NCBI GenBank assembly: GCA_026169535.1
Contig: JAPFCU010000084.1
Location: forward strand, 1-64,000
Direction: 5' to 3'
DNA length: 64,000 nt
Source: Blautia sp.
GTDB lineage: Bacteria > Bacillota > Clostridia > Lachnospirales > Lachnospiraceae
Numbering within the stretch: the stretch's first letter is position 1; each line of letters opens with the position of its first letter. Position numbers and translations under genes: made by a program. This document shows positions 36,155 to 47,434 of this stretch, in pieces. The notes beneath the pieces were generated by a model. That model worked only from the letters and a program-made list of their open reading frames with translations. It did not search any database and was not told where the DNA came from.

Positions 36155-37933
36155 TTAATACGGGATCTCTAATTTTGACAAAACAGAAGCCGTGATTTCT
36201 GCCGCTTTGCTTCCGGAAGCTGATGTGTCATTCTGGATATTGGTTGCAAAGTAATACACATTATCAGGGGTTTCTGTAAAACCGATAAACCAGCCGCTGA
36301 TATCTTTTCCATCTACACGGCCTGTTCCGGTTTTACCATAAAGAACACCCTCCGGAGAAGCGCTTTGAAGGATGGAAGCTTTGACTGTACGGATATGCTC
36401 CGGTGAAAAATGAAATTGGTTTTCATTCAGTTTTTTTAGCTGCTCTACCTGTTCAAAAGGAGAGATTTTCAGAGACATATCTGTCCAGTATAAGCGGATA
36501 TCAGAACTGATTTGCTGATTTCCATACTGGATTTTCTGCAGAAAGGATGTTACAGAATCAGATCCCAGCTGAGAATCAATAGACTGAAAATACCAGTTTA
36601 CGGAATTTTTCATGGCAGAGTCTAATGTCTGGTCTGCTTCCCATGCATGGAACGGCTGATCTTTGCCATTCCAGACCATACCGGTATTATTGGGAGTAAT
36701 GATACCGGATTCCAGGCCAAGCAATGCGTCATATATTTTGTAGGTGGAATTTGGTGAAATCCTCTCGGCAGCATTATGTGGGTGATAAACTGTCCATGTG
36801 TTTTTACCGGAATCATATAAAACGAAACTGCCGTCATAGTTGCTGAATATATCGCTCAGGTCAACGACAGTAATATGGTCCATATGTTCCGGAAAATAAG
36901 TTTCACCGTATTGTGAAGAGTCAGGGAAAGCAAGTACAGGGGCAGAAAAAACAAATACGCAGGTAAGTACTGTAAGTATAGCCCTTCCTCTTAGTTTTCT
37001 GATTTTAGTTTCTTGTTGAAAATGTATAATATTCAGGATTCTGTATTCCATCTGAGACTTATTTCCGCTGATTCCGGCGGTATAAGGAAAACGGGAAATT
37101 TTTTCGGCAAAATTAATCAGTGTTTTTCCATAGGCGCGATGATCAGAATGCTTAAGAAGCTGCAGAACGGCTGAGTCGCAGGCAATTTCACGATCACACT
37201 GTATTTCCCTCAGAGCATACCATACCAGAGGATTAAACCAGTACAGAATACCTATGAGAGGCATTAGAAAACTGATGAAGGTATCTTTTTGACGGCAATG
37301 CTGCAATTCATGCAGCAGGATAAAACGTAACTCAGCAGGATTAAGATCTGAGATCAGATGGATCGGAAGATAAATGCGTGTTTTTAATAATCCTGTAGCA
37401 TAAGGGGAAGCTAAAAATGCGGTACTGTAAACAGGAACAGTTTTTTTCAGTTTTATTTCACTGCAGCATTTTTTATATAAGTCCTGAACCTGAGGGTTCT
37501 GCACGGGCAGAGCAGATTTTTCTAATCTGTAACGGCGCAAAAAAGACCGGAGAGTAAAAAAACTCACTACAACCATACCGGAAATCCACAGGATCAACAA
37601 AAACAGAGGAATCGGTGCAGTCCTGCTGCTGACAGAAACTGCAAAGTCATTGGATTCTGTGAATATAGATCCCGGATCTGTGAAGAGACGTTGGGCAGAC
37701 ATATCCATAAGTCCCGTTTGCGAAAGGCGATCTGATGAAAGCTTTGGCAAAAGGAGAAAGATATCTGCAGGCAAAAAAGGAACAGCCATCAATCCTAGTA
37801 CGAAAAACCAAAGATAATAGAGGATCCGGGCAGATACATGTTTTTTCAGTAAATGCCTTACCATACTTATGATACCGATCCCTATGGAAATGAAAATATT
37901 GCATATGAAAAAATGAACGGCAAAATCAGGCAA
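36155..37933 (-). CDS. blaR1: BlaR1/MecR1-type beta-lactam sensor protease
   Basis: BlaR1 is a membrane sensor whose outer domain is acylated by beta-lactams and whose inner M56 metalloprotease then triggers BlaI inactivation. The 592-aa protein has transmembrane segments near residues 5-25, 35-60, 105-130, 220-240 and 315-335. Its zinc site is HELQH (208-212) with a downstream Glu in REIQCDREIACDS. The C-terminal sensor domain resembles class D beta-lactamases: STYK (396-399) and YGKTGTG near the end. All key residues are present, so it should be functional. Operon partner of blaI, 11 nt apart. Confidence 0.94.
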   Translation of the reverse strand: MPDFAVHFFICNIFISIGIGIISMVRHLLKKHVSARILYYLWFFVLGLMAVPFLPADIFLLLPKLSSDRLSQTGLMDMSAQRLFTDPGSIFTESNDFAVSVSSRTAPIPLFLLILWISGMVVVSFFTLRSFLRRYRLEKSALPVQNPQVQDLYKKCCSEIKLKKTVPVYSTAFLASPYATGLLKTRIYLPIHLISDLNPAELRFILLHELQHCRQKDTFISFLMPLIGILYWFNPLVWYALREIQCDREIACDSAVLQLLKHSDHRAYGKTLINFAEKISRFPYTAGISGNKSQMEYRILNIIHFQQETKIRKLRGRAILTVLTCVFVFSAPVLAFPDSSQYGETYFPEHMDHITVVDLSDIFSNYDGSFVLYDSGKNTWTVYHPHNAAERISPNSTYKIYDALLGLESGIITPNNTGMVWNGKDQPFHAWEADQTLDSAMKNSVNWYFQSIDSQLGSDSVTSFLQKIQYGNQQISSDIRLYWTDMSLKISPFEQVEQLKKLNENQFHFSPEHIRTVKASILQSASPEGVLYGKTGTGRVDGKDISGWFIGFTETPDNVYYFATNIQNDTSASGSKAAEITASVLSKLEIPY

Positions 37934-37944
37934 AAGCTTCCCTC

Positions 37945-38325
37945 CTATTTATTTTCGCTGGTGTCAGAAAGAAGATGGCGCAGGGCAGTGAGATCTGTTT
38001 CTGATAAATGTTCATCTTTTAAATAAGAAGAAACCATAGAAACAAGATTGCCGTTATAGAAACGGTTTAAGAAGGTGCTGCTTTCCTGACGAATGTATTC
38101 TTTTTCCTGAACCAGCGGAGTATAGACAAAGACCCTGCTGTGCTTTTCGTAAGTAATGGCTTTTTTGTTGACCAGACGCTTCAGCATGGTCTGTATTGTC
38201 TTGGGACTCCAGTCAGTTGTTTTTGTCAATTTTTCAGTTACTTCATTGGTACTGACAGGTGCATATTTCCAGACGATCTTCATTACTTCAAATTCAGCTT
38301 CTGAAATCTGGGGCAGTTTTGTCAT
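37945..38325 (-). CDS. blaI: BlaI/MecI-family repressor
   Basis: The 126-aa winged-helix repressor matches BlaI: ISEAEFEVMKIVWKYAPVSTNEV, the recognition helix region WSPKTIQTMLKRLVNKKAI, and a helical dimerisation tail. I start at MTKLPQ (38325) because TTTGGAGGGATC lies just upstream; 23 extra codons are open. Cleavage in BlaI homologs usually occurs in the dimerisation domain on BlaR1 activation. It should repress both its own operon and the PBP gene through the two dyads found here. Confidence 0.94.
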   Translation of the reverse strand: MTKLPQISEAEFEVMKIVWKYAPVSTNEVTEKLTKTTDWSPKTIQTMLKRLVNKKAITYEKHSRVFVYTPLVQEKEYIRQESSTFLNRFYNGNLVSMVSSYLKDEHLSETDLTALRHLLSDTSENK

Positions 38326-38343
38326 TGTGATCCCTCCAAATCC

Positions 38344-38390
38344 TACATATGTAATAAAAATAGTATAAGGGGATTTTTGAAGAAAGTCAA
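38344..38390 (-). promoter_or_regulatory. blaI-blaR1 promoter with BlaI-type operator
   Basis: On the minus strand, TTGACT (38390-38385), a 17-nt spacer and TATACT (38367-38362) are followed by the perfect dyad TACATATGTA (38353-38344), the classical Bla/Mec operator core. The layout mirrors the PBP promoter, supporting co-regulation. Confidence 0.87.
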
Positions 38391-38403
38391 ACAAAAAGAA
38401 AAA

Positions 38404-38452
38404 GAACAGACATTCGATTATCCTGTACTTTTATTTTACAGTCTGATATAAT
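38404..38452 (+). promoter_or_regulatory. uvrB promoter with possible LexA box
   Basis: An extended -10 TGATATAAT (38447-38452 core) lies about 40 nt before uvrB. GAACAGACATTC (38404-38415) differs by one base from the Gram-positive LexA/DinR core GAACnnnnGTTC; uvrB is a known SOS gene. The -35 is weak. Confidence 0.45.
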
Positions 38453-38490
38453 GACAGAAGAAACAGATAACAGATTCATAGGAGGAATTT

Positions 38491-40479
38491 ATGGATCATT
38501 TTGAATTAGTATCAGAATATGCCCCTACCGGAGACCAGCCCCAGGCTATTGAAAAACTGGTCAGGGGATTTAAAGAAGGAAATCAGTTTGAGACTTTGCT
38601 TGGTGTTACCGGCTCCGGCAAAACCTTTACCATGGCAAATGTTATTGCACAGTTAAATAAGCCCACTTTGGTGCTTGCCCACAATAAAACTCTTGCGGCA
38701 CAGCTGTATGGGGAGTTTAAAGAATTTTTTCCAAATAATGCGGTGGAGTATTTTGTATCCTATTATGATTACTATCAGCCGGAAGCCTATGTTCCTTCCA
38801 CAGATACTTATATTGCCAAGGATGCGTCTACCAATGATGAGATTGACAAGCTGAGGCTTTCTGCCACAGCGGCTCTCTGCGAACGCAGAGATGTGATCGT
38901 GGTTTCTTCGGTATCCTGTATTTACGGACTGGGAGCGCCTCAGGAATTTTTTGATATGATGATCTCTCTGCGTCCGGGGATGGAAAAGGACAGAGATGAG
39001 GTAATACGTCAGTTGATCGATATTCAGTATACGAGAAATGAAATGGACTTTCACAGGGGCACCTTCCGGGTGAAAGGGGATGTGCTGGAGATCTTTCCTG
39101 CCAATGCTACGGATCGTGCAGTACGGGTGGAGTTTTTTGGCGATGAGATTGAGCGCATTACAGAAATCGATGTACTGACAGGTGAAATCAAAAATGAGCA
39201 GAGCCATGCGGCTATTTTCCCGGCATCTCATTATGTAGTACCTCAGGAACAGATTAAAAAAGCCGCGGATGCAATCCTTGCAGAAATGAAGGAGCAGGTA
39301 GATTACTTTAAGAGCGAAGATAAACTGATCGAAGCCCAGAGAATTGCGGAACGGACAAATTTTGATGTGGAAATGATGAAGGAAACAGGATTTTGTTCCG
39401 GTATTGAAAATTATTCCCGGCATCTGACCGGTCTGGCGCCGGGGCAGCCGCCGTATACCCTTATGGATTATTTTAAAGACGATTTTCTTCTTATTATTGA
39501 TGAATCACATAAAACCGTGTCACAGGTGGGAGGAATGTATGCCGGAGACCAGAGTAGGAAACAGACACTGGTGGACTATGGGTTCCGTCTGCCCTCTGCC
39601 AAGGATAATCGTCCTTTGAGCTTCGAGGAGTTTGAGGGAAAACTGGATCAGGTTATGTTTGTTTCTGCTACACCGGGAGTTTATGAGGCTGAGCATGAAC
39701 TGCTTCGTGCAGAGCAGATCATCCGTCCGACAGGTCTTCTTGATCCAAAGGTGGAGGTACGTCCGGTAGAAGGCCAGATTGACGATCTGATAGGAGAGGT
39801 AAATAAAGAAGTCGAAAAAGGACATAAAATACTGATTACTACGCTGACTAAGAGAATGGCAGAGGATCTGTCTGCTTACATGAAAGATGTGGGAATCCGC
39901 GTTCGTTATCTTCATTCGGATATTGATACTCTGGAACGGGCGGAGATCATCCGGGATATGCGTTTGGATGTATTTGATGTGCTGGTAGGCATCAATCTTT
40001 TGAGAGAGGGACTGGACATACCTGAAATTACACTGGTGGCGATCCTGGATGCCGACAAGGAGGGATTTCTCCGTTCGGAAGTTTCGCTGATCCAGACCAT
40101 TGGACGAGCTGCCAGAAACAGTGAGGGACATGTGATCATGTATGCGGATGTGATGACAGACTCTATGAAAAATGCCATCCGTGAAACGGAGCGTCGTCGT
40201 ACGATACAGGAGGCATATAATAAGGAACACGGAATTACACCGACGACTATTAAAAAGGCGGTTCGCGACCTGATCACGATATCCAGGGCTGTAGCGGAAA
40301 CGGAAGTGAAGCTGAAAAAGGATCCGGAATCCATGAATCGCAAGGAACTGGTCAAACTGATCGCACAGGTGGAAAAACAGATGCGAGCAGCTGCAGCAGA
40401 CCTGAATTTTGAACAGGCGGCAGAGCTAAGAGATAAGATGCTGGATTTAAAGAAAAATCTTCAGGAACTGGAGAACTGA
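38491..40479 (+). CDS. uvrB: Excinuclease ABC subunit B
   Basis: UvrB is the damage-verifying helicase-like subunit of nucleotide excision repair, handed DNA by UvrA and cut with UvrC. The 662-aa protein has Walker A GVTGSGKT, the beta-hairpin [22 protein letters not shown] box (IIDESH), helicase motif VI (QTIGRAARN) and the C-terminal UVR motif ([19 protein letters not shown]). The length is standard. Here it is monocistronic, without uvrA downstream, and ends at a terminator. Confidence 0.97.
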   Translation: MDHFELVSEYAPTGDQPQAIEKLVRGFKEGNQFETLLGVTGSGKTFTMANVIAQLNKPTLVLAHNKTLAAQLYGEFKEFFPNNAVEYFVSYYDYYQPEAYVPSTDTYIAKDASTNDEIDKLRLSATAALCERRDVIVVSSVSCIYGLGAPQEFFDMMISLRPGMEKDRDEVIRQLIDIQYTRNEMDFHRGTFRVKGDVLEIFPANATDRAVRVEFFGDEIERITEIDVLTGEIKNEQSHAAIFPASHYVVPQEQIKKAADAILAEMKEQVDYFKSEDKLIEAQRIAERTNFDVEMMKETGFCSGIENYSRHLTGLAPGQPPYTLMDYFKDDFLLIIDESHKTVSQVGGMYAGDQSRKQTLVDYGFRLPSAKDNRPLSFEEFEGKLDQVMFVSATPGVYEAEHELLRAEQIIRPTGLLDPKVEVRPVEGQIDDLIGEVNKEVEKGHKILITTLTKRMAEDLSAYMKDVGIRVRYLHSDIDTLERAEIIRDMRLDVFDVLVGINLLREGLDIPEITLVAILDADKEGFLRSEVSLIQTIGRAARNSEGHVIMYADVMTDSMKNAIRETERRRTIQEAYNKEHGITPTTIKKAVRDLITISRAVAETEVKLKKDPESMNRKELVKLIAQVEKQMRAAAADLNFEQAAELRDKMLDLKKNLQELEN

Positions 40480-40496
40480 TATAAGTATCCTGTATA

Positions 40497-40548
40497 TAAA
40501 AGACAGACATAACAGAGGATAAGCTTCTGTGTCGTCTGTCTTTTTTTG
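40497..40548 (+). terminator. Terminator after uvrB
   Basis: AGACAGAC (40501-40508) pairs with GTCTGTCT (40534-40541), a partly paired inner arm, and T7 follows. Confidence 0.78.
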
Positions 40549-40587
40549 ACGAAGAAAAAAGATTTTTATAAAAATACATCTTATCCC

Positions 40588-40616
40588 TTGACAAAAGATT
40601 TTAACGGTGCTATCTT
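40588..40616 (+). promoter_or_regulatory. Sigma-A promoter of the heat-shock operon
   Basis: TTGACA (40588-40593), a 17-nt spacer and TATCTT (40611-40616), immediately before the CIRCE operator. Confidence 0.8.
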
Positions 40617-40629
40617 AACAATGTAGATG

Positions 40630-40656
40630 TTAGCACTCCTTGAAATCGAGTGCTAA
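40630..40656 (+). promoter_or_regulatory. CIRCE operator (HrcA binding site)
   Basis: TTAGCACTC, 9 nt, GAGTGCTAA: an exact match to the CIRCE consensus, just downstream of the -10 box. HrcA bound here represses the operon until heat or unfolded protein titrates GroE. Confidence 0.98.
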
Positions 40657-40684
40657 CAAATGAAAAAGAAAAGGAGCTGAGGGC

Positions 40685-41746
40685 GTGGAAGATAATTTGA
40701 CAGATCGTAAGAAGAAAATTCTGAAAGCGATCATCAAAACCTACATGGAAACAGGAGAACCGGTTGGATCCAGAACTATTTCCAAGTATACAGATCTGAA
40801 TGTCAGCTCAGCAACAATCCGAAATGAAATGTCGGACCTGACAGATTTAGGCTACATTATACAGCCCCATACATCAGCGGGAAGAATTCCCTCTGATAAA
40901 GGTTACCGCTTATATGTAGATGAGCTGATGCAGGAAAAGGAAGATGAGATCGAAGAGATACGTAATCTGATGATCGAGAAGACAGACAAGATGGAAAAGG
41001 TCCTGAAAAATGTGGCCAAGGTTCTTGCTTCCAATACCAATTACGCTACGATGATCTCTGTTCCGCAGTACAGTGGAAGCAAGCTGAAATTCATCCAGCT
41101 TTCACGAGTCAATGAACTGCAGCTGGTGGCTGTAGTGGTTTGTGAGGGAAATGTGATCCGAAATCAGATTATAGATCTGGATGAGGAGATGGATGATGAG
41201 ACGATCCTGAAATTGAATCTGCTTTTGAATACGAATCTGAACGGCCTTCCTATTCAGGATATTAATCTGGGTATGATCGCAAGGCTGAAGGAGCAGGCGG
41301 GGATCCACAGCGGACTTGTTGCAAGAGTGCTGGATGCTGTTGCCGCAACTATTCAGGTGGATGAAGATGATTTGGAGATTTACACTTCAGGTGCTACAAA
41401 CTTCTTTAAGTATCCGGAACTTTCTGATAAGCAAAGAGCTACTGAACTGATATCCACCTTTGAAGAAAAACAGCAGCTTGCGGATCTGGTGAAGGAACAT
41501 ATGTCAGACTCTGAAAACACTGGGGTTCAGGTGTATATAGGAGACGAACTTCCCATTCCTACAATGAAGGACTGCAGTGTAGTGACTGCAACCTATGAAT
41601 TGGGAGAAGGGATGCACGGTACCATTGGTATTGTAGGTCCGAAACGAATGGATTATGAAAATGTTGTAAACAATCTGAAAACCCTGAAAGTTGAATTAGA
41701 TCAGGTATTCAGAAAGAATAAAAATGATAATGATGACAGCCAGTAG
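40685..41746 (+). CDS. hrcA: Heat-inducible repressor HrcA
   Basis: HrcA represses the dnaK and groE operons at CIRCE. The 353-aa protein has the N-terminal winged helix (RKKKILKAIIKTYMETGEPVGSRTISKY) followed by ATIRNEMSDLTDLGYIIQPHTSAGRIPSDKGYRLYVD and a C-terminal GAF-like dimerisation domain. The start codon is GTG at 40685 behind AAAGGAG. It is the first gene of the class I heat-shock operon and is autoregulated. Confidence 0.97.
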   Translation: MEDNLTDRKKKILKAIIKTYMETGEPVGSRTISKYTDLNVSSATIRNEMSDLTDLGYIIQPHTSAGRIPSDKGYRLYVDELMQEKEDEIEEIRNLMIEKTDKMEKVLKNVAKVLASNTNYATMISVPQYSGSKLKFIQLSRVNELQLVAVVVCEGNVIRNQIIDLDEEMDDETILKLNLLLNTNLNGLPIQDINLGMIARLKEQAGIHSGLVARVLDAVAATIQVDEDDLEIYTSGATNFFKYPELSDKQRATELISTFEEKQQLADLVKEHMSDSENTGVQVYIGDELPIPTMKDCSVVTATYELGEGMHGTIGIVGPKRMDYENVVNNLKTLKVELDQVFRKNKNDNDDSQ

Positions 41747-41774
41747 GTGAAGATAGAAAGGTGGTAGAAAAAGC

Positions 41775-42413
41775 GTGGCAGAAGAAATGAAAAACACGTC
41801 TGAGGTGCAGGAGGATACAGAACAGGTTGTTTCTGAAAACGAAACTGCAACAGAAGTGCAGGAGGAGTCACCGGAAGCCACAGCCGGAGAGGAAACTGCT
41901 GACGAGGTTCCGGAAGGAAATGAAGCCGGAGAGGATAAAACAGAAGGAAAGGCGAAAACCTCTTTTTTTGGTAAAAAGAAAAAAGATAAAAAGGATCAGC
42001 AGATTGAAGAGCTGACAGATCGTCTGAAACGCAGTATGGCGGAATTTGATAATTTCCGTAAGCGTACAGAGAAAGAAAAGTCAAGTATGTATATTGTGGG
42101 AGCAAAAGAAATTATCGAGAACATGCTTCCTGTAGTGGATAATTTTGAGAGAGGTCTTGCACAGGCTCCGGAAGGAGATGCATTTGCCGAAGGTATGCAG
42201 ATGATCTACAAACAGCTTATGACAACACTGGAAGGGCTGGGCGTAGAAGTGATCGAAGCTGTAGGAAAAGAATTTGATCCGGATTTCCACAATGCAGTAA
42301 TGCATGTGGAGGATGAAGAAGCCAGTGAGAACATTATTGTAGAAGAATTTCAAAAAGGCTACACCTATAAAGGAGTCGTAGTCAGACACAGTATGGTAAA
42401 GGTTGCTAATTAA
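41775..42413 (+). CDS. grpE: Nucleotide exchange factor GrpE
   Basis: GrpE releases ADP from DnaK. The 212-aa protein has an acidic, low-complexity N-terminus (~70 residues rich in Glu, longer than average), a long coiled coil (RLKRSMAEFDNFRKRTEKEK), and the C-terminal beta domain (FDPDFHNAVMHVEDE, KGYTYKGVVVRHSMVKV). The start is GTG at 41775 behind AAAGGTGG. Second gene of the operon. Confidence 0.96.
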   Translation: MAEEMKNTSEVQEDTEQVVSENETATEVQEESPEATAGEETADEVPEGNEAGEDKTEGKAKTSFFGKKKKDKKDQQIEELTDRLKRSMAEFDNFRKRTEKEKSSMYIVGAKEIIENMLPVVDNFERGLAQAPEGDAFAEGMQMIYKQLMTTLEGLGVEVIEAVGKEFDPDFHNAVMHVEDEEASENIIVEEFQKGYTYKGVVVRHSMVKVAN

Positions 42414-42422
42414 GGAGGATAA

Positions 42423-44309
<1,887 letters not shown>

Positions 44310-44333
44310 TAGAAAGCATAGGAAAGAGAAACA

Positions 44334-45515
44334 ATGGCTGATAAAAGAGATTACTATGAAGTCCTGGGGGTTGCCAAAAACGCCAGTGACGCGGAACTGA
44401 AAAAAGCATATCGAAAATTAGCCAAAAAATATCACCCGGATGTAAATCCGGGTGATAAAGATGCTGAGGCAAAATTTAAAGAAGCCACAGAAGCATACGG
44501 CATTTTAAGTGATCCGGATAAAAGAAGACAGTATGACCAGTTTGGTCATGCGGCCTTTGAAAATGGCGGAGGCGGTGCAGGAGGCTTCGGCGGATTTGAT
44601 TTTAACGGCGCAGATATGGGTGATATCTTTGGCGATATTTTCGGCGATCTGTTCGGCGGAGGAAGCAAAAGACGGGCAAACAATGGTCCTATGAGAGGTG
44701 CTAATCTTCGTGCGCGGGTAAATATTACCTTTGAAGAGGCTGTATTTGGATGCGAAAAGGAACTGGAAATTGTCCTGAAAGATGAATGTACTGTTTGTCA
44801 TGGAACCGGGGCAAAGCCTGGAACACAGCCGGTAACCTGTCCGAAATGTAACGGTGAGGGACAGATTGTCTATACCCAGCAGTCCATGTTCGGTATGGTA
44901 CGTAATGTACAGACCTGTCCGGAGTGCGGCGGTTCAGGAAAGGTGATCAAAGAAAAATGTACTTCCTGTCATGGAACCGGATATACTTCTTCCAGAAAGA
45001 AAATCCAGGTATCTATTCCGGCAGGTATTGATAACGGACAGAGTATCCGCATCCGTGAGAAAGGTGAACCGGGAACCAACGGCGGTCCGAGAGGAGACCT
45101 TCTTGTGGAAGTGAATATTGCCCGTCATCCGATCTTCCAGAGACAGGATATGAATATATTCTCCTCTGCACCAATTACTTATGCACAGGCAGCTCTTGGC
45201 GGGGATGTTCATATCAGTACTGTGGACGGAGATGTAGTTTATGAAGTGAAGCCTGGAACACAGACAGATACCCGTATCCGTCTGAAAGGAAAGGGCGTTC
45301 CGTCACTGAGAAATAAGAATGTGCGCGGAGACCATTACGTAACGCTTGTGGTTCAGGTTCCGACTAATCTGAATGATGAGGCAAAAGAAGCTCTGCGTAA
45401 GTTTGACGAAGCCTGCGGAAATAAGACAGCAGGAACGAAAAACAGCGGTTCTGAAAAAACAGAAAAAAAGAAAAAGAGCTTTATGGATAAACTGAAAGAG
45501 ACTTTTGAGGAATAA
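44334..45515 (+). CDS. dnaJ: Chaperone DnaJ (Hsp40)
   Basis: DnaJ stimulates the DnaK ATPase and delivers clients. The 393-aa type I protein has a J domain with HPD (residues 1-70), a Gly/Phe-rich linker containing repeated DIFGDIF, and a zinc domain with four CxxCxGxG-type repeats ([32 protein letters not shown]). The client-binding beta domains and a Lys-rich tail follow. Last gene of the heat-shock operon, 24 nt after dnaK. Confidence 0.97.
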   Translation: MADKRDYYEVLGVAKNASDAELKKAYRKLAKKYHPDVNPGDKDAEAKFKEATEAYGILSDPDKRRQYDQFGHAAFENGGGGAGGFGGFDFNGADMGDIFGDIFGDLFGGGSKRRANNGPMRGANLRARVNITFEEAVFGCEKELEIVLKDECTVCHGTGAKPGTQPVTCPKCNGEGQIVYTQQSMFGMVRNVQTCPECGGSGKVIKEKCTSCHGTGYTSSRKKIQVSIPAGIDNGQSIRIREKGEPGTNGGPRGDLLVEVNIARHPIFQRQDMNIFSSAPITYAQAALGGDVHISTVDGDVVYEVKPGTQTDTRIRLKGKGVPSLRNKNVRGDHYVTLVVQVPTNLNDEAKEALRKFDEACGNKTAGTKNSGSEKTEKKKKSFMDKLKETFEE

Positions 45516-45528
45516 GAAAGCTTTTGGG

Positions 45529-45559
45529 GAAAAGAGGGTAAATCCTCTTTTCTTTTTTT
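45529..45559 (+). terminator. Terminator of the heat-shock operon
   Basis: GAAAAGAGG/CCTCTTTTC stem (9 bp) with a GTAAAT loop and T7 tail. Confidence 0.85.
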
Positions 45560-45656
45560 GTATTTTCATGTATGATAGAGTGCGAGGTAGTATTTACTGT
45601 TCGGTCTATGGATAAGAACAGTCCATTTTTACAGAGTTAAAACAGGAGAAATTGTT

Positions 45657-46643
45657 ATGAAGTGGAAAAAATTTAAAATAAAAACAATAACAGAGGCAGA
45701 AGATGTGATCATCAGCACCTTATATGACATTGGATTTGAAGGGGCTCAGATCGAGGATAATGTACCTCTTACCGCTATGGAAAAGGAGCAGATGTTTGTG
45801 GATATCCTTCCTCAGATGAATGCGGATGACGGTACGGCATATCTCAGCTTTTTTGTAGAGGAAACAGAAGATGGAAAGCTTTTGAAAAATGCAGAAGAGA
45901 CAGATGCGGAAACAATCATCAAAGAGGTGGAAAGAGAGTTGGCGGACCTTCGTACCTTTATGGATATCGGAGAGGGAACTATTGAAGTCAGCGAAACGGA
46001 AGATATTGATTGGATCAACAACTGGAAGCAGTATTTTAAACAGTTTTATGTGGACGATATTCTGATCGTTCCCTCCTGGGAGGAGGTAAAGGAAGAAGAT
46101 AAGAGTAAGATGATCCTTCATATCGACCCGGGTACTGCATTTGGTACCGGAATGCATGAGACCACTCAGTTGGTGATCCGTCAGCTGAAAAAATATGTGA
46201 AAGAAGGCTGTGAGCTTCTTGATGTAGGAACCGGAAGCGGTATCCTCGGTATTACAGCACTTAAGCTGGGAGCAGGTCATGTAGTAGGAACAGATCTGGA
46301 TCCATGTGCAGTTCCAGCAGTTCAGGAGAATAAAGAGGCAAATCAGATTCCGGATAAAGATTTTGACATGATGATCGGAAATATCATTGATGATAAAGAG
46401 GTGCAGGATCAGGTGGGATATGAGAAATACGATATCGTGGCAGCGAATATCCTTGCGGATGTTCTGGTACCTCTGACTCCGGTTATTGTCCATCAGATGA
46501 AAAAGGGCGCTTATTATATTACTTCGGGAATTCTTGATGTTAAGGAAACAGTTGTAACTGAAGCTGTAAAAAAAGCAGGACTTACTCTTGTTGAGGTGAC
46601 AAAACAGGGGGAATGGGTATCTGTTACAGCAAGAAAGGACTGA
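45657..46643 (+). CDS. prmA: Ribosomal protein uL11 methyltransferase
   Basis: PrmA trimethylates ribosomal protein L11 with S-adenosylmethionine. The 328-aa protein has an N-terminal substrate domain, then the motif PGTAFGTGMHETTQL, SAM-binding LLDVGTGSGILGITALKLGA and the catalytic-region VAANILADVL. It directly follows the dnaJ operon and precedes rsmE by 3 nt, a gene order (dnaJ-prmA-rsmE) widely conserved in Firmicutes. Confidence 0.96.
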   Translation: MKWKKFKIKTITEAEDVIISTLYDIGFEGAQIEDNVPLTAMEKEQMFVDILPQMNADDGTAYLSFFVEETEDGKLLKNAEETDAETIIKEVERELADLRTFMDIGEGTIEVSETEDIDWINNWKQYFKQFYVDDILIVPSWEEVKEEDKSKMILHIDPGTAFGTGMHETTQLVIRQLKKYVKEGCELLDVGTGSGILGITALKLGAGHVVGTDLDPCAVPAVQENKEANQIPDKDFDMMIGNIIDDKEVQDQVGYEKYDIVAANILADVLVPLTPVIVHQMKKGAYYITSGILDVKETVVTEAVKKAGLTLVEVTKQGEWVSVTARKD

Positions 46644-46646
46644 TCC

Positions 46647-47390
46647 ATGCAGAGGTTTTTTGTAGAGCCATGTCAGATTGATGAACCTGCTCACCGGATC
46701 CATATTACAGGAACAGATGTAAACCACATTGTTAATGTTTTAAGGATGAAGCCCGGCGAGGAATTGTGGATCAGTGACGGGGAGAAAAAAGAATATCATT
46801 GCAGGATTGAATCAGCTGCGTCTGATGAAGTTTGTCTCCATATCCTTTATGCCCAGGAGCCGGATTATGAGCTGCAAAATAAGATATATCTTTTTCAGGG
46901 ACTTCCAAAGTCAGATAAAATGGAACTGATCATTCAGAAAGCAGTAGAACTGGGAGCTTTTGAAATTATTCCAGTGGAAACAAAAAGATGCGTAGTCCGT
47001 CTGGATGGAAAAAAAGCAGCAAAAAAAACTGAGAGATGGCAGCAGATCGCAGAAAGTGCAGCTAAACAGTCAAAACGGATGCTGGTGCCTTCTGTTCATT
47101 CCGTTATGAGCTACAGAGATGCAATTGCCTATGCTGAAGAGATGGATGTCTGTCTGATTCCTTATGAACTGGCAAAGGGCATGGCAGAGACGAAAGAGAT
47201 CATAAAGCAGATACAGCCAGGACAATCCATAGGGATTTTTATTGGACCGGAAGGTGGATTTGAAGAAAGTGAAGTGGAGACTGCTGTAAATTCAGGAGTA
47301 GCTCCCATTACTTTAGGAAAACGGATTCTTCGTACAGAGACTGCCGGTCTTGCAATCCTGTCAGTTCTGATGTTCCAGCTGGAGCAGTGA
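46647..47390 (+). CDS. rsmE: 16S rRNA m3U1498 methyltransferase
   Basis: RsmE methylates U1498 of 16S rRNA. The 247-aa SPOUT-family protein has an N-terminal PUA-like domain (MQRFFVEPCQI) and the C-terminal knot with LPKSDKMELIIQKAVELG, IFIGPEGGFEESEVE and LGKRILRTETAGLAIL. It begins 3 nt after the prmA stop, so the two are co-translated. Confidence 0.96.
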   Translation: MQRFFVEPCQIDEPAHRIHITGTDVNHIVNVLRMKPGEELWISDGEKKEYHCRIESAASDEVCLHILYAQEPDYELQNKIYLFQGLPKSDKMELIIQKAVELGAFEIIPVETKRCVVRLDGKKAAKKTERWQQIAESAAKQSKRMLVPSVHSVMSYRDAIAYAEEMDVCLIPYELAKGMAETKEIIKQIQPGQSIGIFIGPEGGFEESEVETAVNSGVAPITLGKRILRTETAGLAILSVLMFQLEQ

Positions 47391-47434
47391 TCATAAATCG
47401 TTTACAGGGTATGTAAAAATAAAGGGAGTATTGA

